A DNA stretch of 17,063 nucleotides from NCBI GenBank assembly GCA_003245875.1, contig QKBW01000015.1, positions 1 to 17,063 on the forward strand, in the 5' to 3' direction. This DNA is from Candidatus Kaiserbacteria bacterium (GTDB lineage Bacteria > Patescibacteriota > Minisyncoccia > Phycocordibacterales > UBA918). Positions 5,894 to 11,542 of the stretch are shown here, in pieces. A model generated the notes under the pieces. It saw only the letters and a list, made by a program, of their open reading frames with translations. It was not told the origin of the DNA and did no database searches. The position numbers and the translations under genes were made by a program. Position 1 is the first letter of the stretch; every line of letters starts with the position of its first letter.

Positions 5894-6073
5894 TTACTTT
5901 TTCCAATCCGTGATAATAAGCGACTTTCCCTTGAGGGTGATATCGAGTTTTTGGCGCTCCTTCCAGCCGAGATGACGGACGAACTCAATTGGTAGCGTCA
6001 CACTGTAACTACTGCCACTGGCCACCTTCGAGAGTTTGCGCTCTCGAGTCGTGGCAATTGTTTTCTTTTCCAT
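5894..6073 (-). CDS. AbrB/MazE/SpoVT-like (swapped-hairpin) DNA-binding protein
   Basis: 59 residues from ATG 6073. The core VASGSSYSVTLPIEFVRHLGWKERQKLDITLKGKSLIITDW fits the AbrB/SpoVT fold: a G-x-S-x-x-V-x-L-P strand, a helix ending in LGW, then a strand with D-x-(T/V) and a final (S/L)-(L)-I-I strand. Such proteins dimerise to bind palindromic operators and serve as antitoxins or transition regulators. The ATG at 6091 is less likely because it lies inside the operator and ahead of the predicted transcription start. A TATACT -10 ends 6 nt before ATG 6073 and three CTCATGAG palindromes overlap the promoter, so autoregulation is likely. The stop is one base from the next gene. Confidence 0.82.
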   Translation of the reverse strand: MEKKTIATTRERKLSKVASGSSYSVTLPIEFVRHLGWKERQKLDITLKGKSLIITDWKK

Positions 6074-6079
6074 GTCTGT

Positions 6080-6118
6080 AGTATACCTCATGAGCTATCT
6101 CATGAGGTCTCTCATGAG
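6080..6118 (-). promoter_or_regulatory. Promoter with three tandem palindromic operators (CTCATGAG, 12-bp period)
   Basis: CTCATGAG, a perfect 8-bp palindrome, occurs at 6087-6094, 6099-6106 and 6111-6118, always 4 nt apart (CTAT, GTCT). On the minus strand the -10 TATACT (6080-6085) abuts the first copy, and the -35 region falls within the second. The third copy ends 2 nt before the metG stop codon, so the whole control region sits in 47 nt. A 12-bp period places sites slightly over one helical turn apart, typical of cooperative dimer binding. The likely ligand is the AbrB-like protein encoded next. Confidence 0.75.
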
Positions 6119-6120
6119 GA

Positions 6121-7563
6121 CTACTCTGGCAACCGCGCAAAAAGGTTATCTGGTTTTTTATTCTCGAGGATTGCGTCTTTGATGATACGGTTTGTCTCCG
6201 GCATCAGCGGATACAGCATACGACCAACCAGGTAAAGATCGTGAACTAGTTCTTTGATGATCTGTACCGCTGCGTCTTTGTCAGTCTTTACCAGTTTGAA
6301 CGGCTCGGTCTCGGTGATCTTCTCATCCAATTCTCCTACTTTCTTCCAAACATGGTCACAAGCGGCCTGGAAATTAAAACTATCGAGTGCATCGAGGTAC
6401 TCTTGGTCAAACTGATTCACTATTGGTTTCTCAATCGGTCCATCGAGATGCGTCTCGGCCATCTTCATGATACGCGCAGTTAAATTACCCAAACCGTTTA
6501 CGAGATTTGCAATGTACCACTCATCCATCTTTTCCCAGGTGATATCGGAATCATCAACCGGATGCACATGCCGAAGGAGAATGTACCGTGTTGCTTCCTT
6601 GCCATATCGGTCGATCACATCAAACGGGCTGATGGTATTCCCCAAACTCTTACTCATCTTCTGCCCACCACTGTTGATGAAACCGTGATAGAAAACCTTT
6701 TGTGTCGCTGGCAAACCTGCACTCTTGAGCATTGCCTGCCACATGATCGACTGAAAACGAATTTGATCCTTCCCAGCCATTTGCATGGTTTCACCTTCTT
6801 CCCAGAACTTCTTAAAATTGCCGTTTTGATCGTCCGGCCAGTCAAGTGTGGAGATATAGTTGGTGAGCGCATCAAACCATACATACATCACCTGACCTTC
6901 ATCATCAGGCACCGGTATACCCCAACTCATTCGAGACTTTTCACGAGAGATCGAAAAGTCTTCAAGCCCACCCTTCACAAAATTGAGTGCCTCTTGACGA
7001 CGCCACTCCGGCTCCACTACTCCCGGCTTACTTAGATATTCTTCAAGATAGTCTTGGTACTTTGAAAGCGCGAAGAAGTAATTCTCCTCTTCAATTTCCA
7101 CTGGCTCTTTCTGATGATCAGGGCACTTTCCATCTACTAAATCCTTCTCTTGTTTGAACGCTTCACACCCAACACAGTAGAGGCCTTTATATTTCTTCTT
7201 GTAGATGTCGCCGTTATTGGCACAAAGCTGCCAGATATGCTGTGCCGCCTTGATGTGTTTTTCGTCAGTGGTACGAATAAAGGCATCTACCGAAAGCCCG
7301 AAGGTTTCAGTAATAAGTTTTTGGAAACGTGCTGCGAAATAGTCAACATACTCCTTCACATCCTGCCCCTTTTCCTTTGCCTTTTCAGCAATCTTTTGTC
7401 CGTGTTCGTCGGTACCGGTATTGAAAAAAACCTCATGTCCCATGAGTCGCCAATACCGTGCGAGTGCATCAGTCTGAATGAACTCTAATGCATGACCAAT
7501 ATGTGGTTCATCGTTCACATACGGTAAGGTGGTGGTTATATATTTGGCTTTTTTCTCTGACAT
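6121..7563 (-). CDS. metG: Methionyl-tRNA synthetase
   Basis: 480 residues. It is a class I synthetase with HIGH (21-24) in YVNDEPHIGHALEF, KMSKS (302-306) in GGQKMSKSLGNT, and WFDALTNYISTL of the methionine/ATP pocket. One zinc knuckle of the C-x-x-C...C-x-x-H type (C130, C133, C147, H150) matches the Thermus-like MetRS class. The anticodon-binding helical domain ends the protein; the extra C-terminal tRNA-binding (EMAP/OB) domain of many MetRS is absent. In the segment MAGKDQIRFQSIMWQAML, Gln stands where many MetRS have His and Pro (IRFH...WPA); this may be a lineage trait. It lies 12 nt after glyS and its ATG has no SD, so it is probably co-transcribed with glyS. Confidence 0.95.
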   Translation of the reverse strand: MSEKKAKYITTTLPYVNDEPHIGHALEFIQTDALARYWRLMGHEVFFNTGTDEHGQKIAEKAKEKGQDVKEYVDYFAARFQKLITETFGLSVDAFIRTTDEKHIKAAQHIWQLCANNGDIYKKKYKGLYCVGCEAFKQEKDLVDGKCPDHQKEPVEIEEENYFFALSKYQDYLEEYLSKPGVVEPEWRRQEALNFVKGGLEDFSISREKSRMSWGIPVPDDEGQVMYVWFDALTNYISTLDWPDDQNGNFKKFWEEGETMQMAGKDQIRFQSIMWQAMLKSAGLPATQKVFYHGFINSGGQKMSKSLGNTISPFDVIDRYGKEATRYILLRHVHPVDDSDITWEKMDEWYIANLVNGLGNLTARIMKMAETHLDGPIEKPIVNQFDQEYLDALDSFNFQAACDHVWKKVGELDEKITETEPFKLVKTDKDAAVQIIKELVHDLYLVGRMLYPLMPETNRIIKDAILENKKPDNLFARLPE

Positions 7564-7575
7564 AGTAATTGAAGA

Positions 7576-8901
7576 TTACCCTTGCATCATGTAATTGACA
7601 AGGTCTTCAATTTTGACACGAGTTTGTTCTCCAGTATCGCGGTCACGGACAGTAACAGTATCCTTGAGGTCTGGATTTTCTTCACCTAGGGTTTCGAAGT
7701 CGATCGTGACGCAGTGTGGAGTACCGATCTCGTCCTGGCGGCGGTAGCGCTTGCCGACATTGCTGTTGTCATCGAAGGCAACGTTACCGAATTCTTTTTT
7801 GAGCATCGCAAAAACCTCACGAGCCTTTGCTACCAGCTCCGGTTTATTTTTCAAAAGTGGCGAAACGGCGGCGCGATAGGGAGCAAGATATGTTGGCAAT
7901 TTGAGATAGGTACGTACTTCGCCGTTCATCTCATCTTCTGTGTACGCTTCTGAAAGAACAGCTAGGAGCGCTCGGCCGACACCAAATGATGGCTCGAGAA
8001 CATGCGGAATGAAGCGAGACCCGTCCGGTTCGATATACTCCATGGATACCCCACTGGCAACTTGATGGCTCTTTAGGTCATGATCAGTACGGTAGGCAAA
8101 ACCAGCAAGTTCATCATATCCTTTCCCCGGATAGTTATATTCGAAATCAATCGTCCGCTTGCTGTAGTGAGCCAGGTCATTAGCCGGTACTTCGTATTCG
8201 CGGATGTTATCGGCCGACAGACCAAGACGAGCATGCCATGCCCTAATGTCGAGCAACAGTTTCTCGAACTCGACCTCCCACTCACCCTCCTTAACAAAAT
8301 ATTCGATCTCCATCTGTTCAAACTCGCGCACACGGAAAAGAAACTCCCGCGGGGCGATTTCATTACGAAAGGCCTTCCCCGTTTGGGCGATACCAAATGG
8401 AAGCTTTGGTGACATGGAGTCAACCACATTTTTGAAGTTTACAAAGATCCCCTGTGCAGTTTCTGGACGGAGATATGATTGTACGTTCCCTTCAGCGCCC
8501 ACCTTGGTTGCAAACATGAGATTGAAATCTTTTTGTTCGCCCAGTTTCCCTCCACAATCAGGACACACTTCTTTATTTTCAAGATGATCAGCACGAAATC
8601 GATGGTTACATTTTTCACACTCCACAATAGGATCAGCAAAACCGGCACCGGTGTGCCCACTTGCTTCCCAAACTTTCTCATTCATCAAAATTGCGGCATC
8701 AAGACCATACATATCTTCTCGATCAAGCACGAACATCTTCCACCACTCACGCTTGATATTATTGTTGAGGAGAACACCCAGCGGGCCAAAATCCCATGTA
8801 CCACGCAGACCGCCATAGATCTCACTCCCTTGAAAGACAAAGCCGCGGCGCTTACACAATGATACGATCTTATCCATTTTTGACTCAGTTTTTTCTGCCA
8901 T
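7576..8901 (-). CDS. glyS: Glycyl-tRNA synthetase, alpha2 (dimeric) class II type
   Basis: 441 residues from ATG 8901 (MAEKTESKMDKIVSLCKRRG). The upstream ATG at 8919 would lie before the predicted -10. It shows FQGSEIYGGLRGTWDFGPLG of motif 1, a zinc-ribbon-like insertion (CEKCNHRF...CPDCGG), motif 2 (FRNEIAPREFLFRVREFEQME), motif 3 (EPSFGVGRALL) and a C-terminal anticodon-binding domain (TYLAPYRAAVSPLL). This is the single-chain eukaryote/archaea/Gram-positive-like type, not the alpha2beta2 GlyQS of E. coli. It charges tRNA-Gly. metG follows after 12 nt. A bidirectional hairpin terminator separates it from the upstream Ig-like gene, and an extended -10 lies 8 nt before the ATG. Confidence 0.94.
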   Translation of the reverse strand: MAEKTESKMDKIVSLCKRRGFVFQGSEIYGGLRGTWDFGPLGVLLNNNIKREWWKMFVLDREDMYGLDAAILMNEKVWEASGHTGAGFADPIVECEKCNHRFRADHLENKEVCPDCGGKLGEQKDFNLMFATKVGAEGNVQSYLRPETAQGIFVNFKNVVDSMSPKLPFGIAQTGKAFRNEIAPREFLFRVREFEQMEIEYFVKEGEWEVEFEKLLLDIRAWHARLGLSADNIREYEVPANDLAHYSKRTIDFEYNYPGKGYDELAGFAYRTDHDLKSHQVASGVSMEYIEPDGSRFIPHVLEPSFGVGRALLAVLSEAYTEDEMNGEVRTYLKLPTYLAPYRAAVSPLLKNKPELVAKAREVFAMLKKEFGNVAFDDNSNVGKRYRRQDEIGTPHCVTIDFETLGEENPDLKDTVTVRDRDTGEQTRVKIEDLVNYMMQG

Positions 8902-8909
8902 ATGGGATA

Positions 8910-8918
8910 ACAATAACA
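8910..8918 (-). promoter_or_regulatory. Extended -10 of glyS-metG
   Basis: On the minus strand TG-T-TATTGT ends 8 nt before the glyS ATG, allowing a leaderless or near-leaderless mRNA. The -35 is weak. The strong terminator at 8934-8970 just upstream makes an own promoter necessary. Confidence 0.4.
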
Positions 8919-8933
8919 CACTGTGGCGGATAG

Positions 8934-8970
8934 AAAAGTGGGCGGTGGCCTTTGGCCACCGCCCACTTTT
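8934..8970. terminator. Strong hairpin terminator after the Ig-like membrane protein gene
   Basis: AAAAGTGGGCGGTGGCC (8934-8950), TTT, GGCCACCGCCCACTTTT (8954-8970). The 17-bp arms are perfect with a 3-nt loop. It lies 14 nt beyond the stop of the minus-strand gene ending at 8985; the TTTT run follows the GC-rich stem on both strands. Confidence 0.88.
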
Positions 8971-8984
8971 CTTCCCATATATGC

Positions 8985-10889
8985 CTACTCAACCACCCGC
9001 CCGTTGCCAGATTGTGCTGAATCATCAGTCTTCATTTCTGTTGTGATAGCAGCGCTGGTCGTCTTGATAGTGGTGCCCGTATACGCGTCAGTACCACGTA
9101 ATGTTTGAGCGTCTACTAATGTCGGGGTGGTACCGATTTGACCAACGCTTGGCTCGATAGAGACCCCAACAATTGCCGTAGCTCGGCCTAAGGCTTCTAT
9201 GTCTCCCGCTTGCCATGTCACCTGGCGACTGGTCGGGTTGTAGGAGAAGGTGCCAGGACCACTCGTTGTATCGCTCCAAGTCACATTTGGTGGCAGCGAG
9301 AAGGTGATGACTGTATTTTGCAATTTATTACCGCCGTTTTCGGCAACAATAGTAACGGTATAGGCGGACGACTGTTCAGACTGTGGGGGCAATGGTCCAG
9401 AGACATGTTTTGCGATAGCCGTGAGCGAAGCGTTAGTTTCTACTTTAATAGTCCCGGTTACACTGCCCTGCAATTGTTCCGGCACGCGGCTTTCTGATAC
9501 ACGTCGGCTTTCTGCATTAACCGCAAGATCAATGGTCGGAGTGCGTACTACCGCCTGATCCGGCGTTATGTGAAAGGTCAACGAAATAGAGTCCCCGGGC
9601 AATATTTCTGATAAGTGACTATTGGTACTTGGGTCCCACGTTATGGTATGAGTTGATGATTTGTAGTAACCATCAGTTTCGTAAACAGCCGGATCTGACA
9701 ATGCGTTACCGGACAGTACCAACGAAACCTTCGCGTCGTAGATAGTATCATTCAGGGTGTTGGTCAGGATGATCTCACCACTAATCGGTTGACCTCGCTC
9801 GGCAACAACCTCACCGTCAGTGTCGTTGTCCAACCTTAGTTCCAAACCTAGGAATGGGTTCTCAATAACGAAATCGGCAGTGGCTGTTGCTAACACAGTC
9901 GCCAGGTTTGTTGGATCTTTGTCACTCGGCACACCAACATTGAAGTGCACAACTCGTTCATCATTGGTCTGCCCTCCGACAGTACCATACACCGTCACTG
10001 TATATGATTCGCCCGGTTCCAAACTCACGATCTGCCACTCATTGGAACCAACAAATGGTTCTTGGTCGGCATGACCAAACTCAAAACCAGTTGGGTAATC
10101 CGCGGCAATCAGGATATTACGCAAGGTGGTCTGGCTGTTCGAGGAGACCGTTACTTTTATAGCCTGCTCTTGTCCGGAAGATATTTTAGTATTTGACTCG
10201 ACCTTTATGCTTACCGGTGCAGAGCTGATCTTGAAACTAAGCGGACTGGCGTCTTTGTAAAAAGTGGCATTTGATCCGGCAATACGGTACTCGAGTGATA
10301 CCTTTACTTCCTGTTCAGCGTTCTCTTCGCCGTAAATGGTTGCGGAGAGCGGCACATTCACCGTCTGGCCAGCAGCAATGGTATCAAGTGACAACCGTTC
10401 TGTGTAGAGGTCCTGTGGCTGATCACCGGTTGAACGTGCGCCAGCCGGATAATCAATAATCAGTGTTGCCGCTTCAATCGGCACCGCATTTTGGTTGGTG
10501 ACACCAACCTGTATAGCCAGCTCTTCTCCGCCACCTACCGTAAACGGACCGCTAACGGCAATATTTATATTGTCTGCCGAAATGGAATTGTTACCAAACC
10601 AAAAGAAGAGACTGGAAACAATGACCGATGCCAAGAAGGCTAGCAAGCTGTACTTGAGAATGAGACGACGATATTTTTTGTGACGAGCAGATATCATAGG
10701 TATATCTTGGGGTTCAGTATCATGAATAACTGACCGTTTTGGTGTCGGTGGCTCCTGCCAGGTTGTCGCGACTTGCTTCGGTGTATCGGTCAGAACAGTT
10801 GGCGTATGTTCTGTTTGCTTTTGACCACGATCATACAATCGCGCACGCAGTGCATCAATCCTTTTTTTATTATCATGAATACCGGTCAT
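8985..10889 (-). CDS. Single-pass membrane protein with about four Ig/DUF11-like extracellular domains
   Basis: 634 residues from ATG 10889, chosen over 10925 because TTGCGT-17 bp-TATACT ends 7 nt before it. Residues 1-76 are cytoplasmic and basic (MTGIHDNKKRIDALRARLYDR), 77-98 form one membrane segment (LILKYSLLAFLASVIVSSLF), and the rest is outside the cell. The ectodomain has roughly four beta-rich repeats (about 105-225, 226-345, 346-485, 486-618), each with a hydrophobic strand, an N-rich turn and an L-x-P-G-(D/E)-(S)-x-(S/T)-(L/V)-x-(V/F) motif. The last two contain the ITWDPST...LPGDSISLTF and VTWQAGDI...A-x-x-x-V-x-V pattern typical of DUF11-like adhesin modules. A surface adhesion or structural role is inferred. 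The end is low-complexity Thr/Ser. It ends in a strong terminator, so it is monocistronic. Confidence 0.8.
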   Translation of the reverse strand: MTGIHDNKKRIDALRARLYDRGQKQTEHTPTVLTDTPKQVATTWQEPPTPKRSVIHDTEPQDIPMISARHKKYRRLILKYSLLAFLASVIVSSLFFWFGNNSISADNINIAVSGPFTVGGGEELAIQVGVTNQNAVPIEAATLIIDYPAGARSTGDQPQDLYTERLSLDTIAAGQTVNVPLSATIYGEENAEQEVKVSLEYRIAGSNATFYKDASPLSFKISSAPVSIKVESNTKISSGQEQAIKVTVSSNSQTTLRNILIAADYPTGFEFGHADQEPFVGSNEWQIVSLEPGESYTVTVYGTVGGQTNDERVVHFNVGVPSDKDPTNLATVLATATADFVIENPFLGLELRLDNDTDGEVVAERGQPISGEIILTNTLNDTIYDAKVSLVLSGNALSDPAVYETDGYYKSSTHTITWDPSTNSHLSEILPGDSISLTFHITPDQAVVRTPTIDLAVNAESRRVSESRVPEQLQGSVTGTIKVETNASLTAIAKHVSGPLPPQSEQSSAYTVTIVAENGGNKLQNTVITFSLPPNVTWSDTTSGPGTFSYNPTSRQVTWQAGDIEALGRATAIVGVSIEPSVGQIGTTPTLVDAQTLRGTDAYTGTTIKTTSAAITTEMKTDDSAQSGNGRVVE

Positions 10890-10896
10890 ACGAGTT

Positions 10897-10925
10897 AGTA
10901 TACCGTTCTCATAGAGGCCACGCAA
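10897..10925 (-). promoter_or_regulatory. Promoter of the Ig-like membrane protein gene, leaderless-type
   Basis: On the minus strand TTGCGT (10920-10925) and TATACT (10897-10902) are 17 bp apart, and TATACT ends 7 nt before ATG 10889. The start site would fall on the ATG. It lies just behind the recO stop codon at 10929. Confidence 0.6.
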
Positions 10926-10928
10926 AAG

Positions 10929-11483
10929 CTATAAGTGACTTTGTGCCAATCCGTACTCTATTGCCTGCTTAGCGGCGGCCGAGAGTGGCGGTGTCTCCTG
11001 TAGCCAGTCGTTCGCAACCGTTTCGTGTGCATCAATATACCCTAGGGTAGCCAACGACCGATAGGTAAAATACTCTGCTGCCACCAGCGGGATATGTGCG
11101 CCCTGCAAACATTGCCGCCAGAGCTGCTCAAGGTCAGCGAAAATTTCAGGAACCGCTTCTTCTCCTTGAATAAGACGCCGCACTAGATTTAACGCTTGTG
11201 CCACCACTTGCCGCACTTCACGAGTAGTCGCCGAAAAATACGCGTTCCCTACCGCCTCAACACTGCCAATACGCCAACCGGTCTTCCCTTTTACTAGCGA
11301 CACGCGCACAAAAGTGAAATCTTGCAACGCAAAGCGCTGTCGGCTTTTCTCCTCACGCACACTGCGAGCCGTTGCCCATACCATTCCATAATCACGCGTA
11401 AATAATCGATACACCCGATCAGCCGTGTTACTGACACGATTACCACACACAATAGCGTCGGTAGTGTAAGTTTGATACGACAT
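10929..11483 (-). CDS. recO: DNA repair protein RecO
   Basis: 184 residues from ATG 11483 (MSYQTYTTDAIVCGNRVSNTADRVYRLFTRDYGMVWATARSVREEKSRQR). The longer reading to 11543 runs through a terminator-like hairpin and was rejected. The N-terminal OB fold is typical: Y-x-T-x-A-I-V-L-x-x-x-x-x-x-E-x-D-x-x-x-x-(L/V)-F-T-x-x-x-G. The C-terminal helical part is shorter than in the usual ~240-residue RecO and lacks the zinc-binding cysteines of Deinococcus-type RecO. RecO loads RecA on SSB-coated DNA with RecR. It follows ileS by 60 nt with a 19-bp hairpin between them. Confidence 0.85.
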   Translation of the reverse strand: MSYQTYTTDAIVCGNRVSNTADRVYRLFTRDYGMVWATARSVREEKSRQRFALQDFTFVRVSLVKGKTGWRIGSVEAVGNAYFSATTREVRQVVAQALNLVRRLIQGEEAVPEIFADLEQLWRQCLQGAHIPLVAAEYFTYRSLATLGYIDAHETVANDWLQETPPLSAAAKQAIEYGLAQSHL

Positions 11484-11496
11484 GTTGAAATAGGTA

Positions 11497-11537
11497 GGTG
11501 GGGGCTGGAAATTGCTCTGCAATTTCCAGCCCCCACC
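11497..11537. terminator. Perfect 19-bp hairpin between ileS and recO (terminator lacking a clear U-tract)
   Basis: GGTGGGGGCTGGAAATTGC (11497-11515), TCT, GCAATTTCCAGCCCCCACC (11519-11537): a perfect 19-bp stem with a 3-nt loop. It begins 5 nt after the ileS stop on the minus strand. The sequence after it is not a U-run (TACCTATTTC), so it may act as a processing or stabilising hairpin, or a weak attenuator, not a full terminator. recO has no obvious promoter of its own, which favours read-through. Confidence 0.7.
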
Positions 11538-11542
11538 ACTCA

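Noticed and set aside
5893..5988. Longer start for the 81-aa membrane protein
   Set aside because: It overlaps most of the AbrB-like gene in another frame and adds a Ser/Arg-rich segment typical of shadow translation; TAA-T-ATG coupling supports 5892.
6087..6118. Possible CRISPR or iteron array from the three CTCATGAG copies
   Set aside because: Only three 8-bp units with 4-nt gaps and no cas or rep gene; the position over a promoter fits operators.
6934..6961. Inverted repeat AGACTTTTC/GAAAAGTCT in metG
   Set aside because: 9-bp arms with a 10-nt loop are much closer to chance expectation than the 3-nt-loop palindromes.
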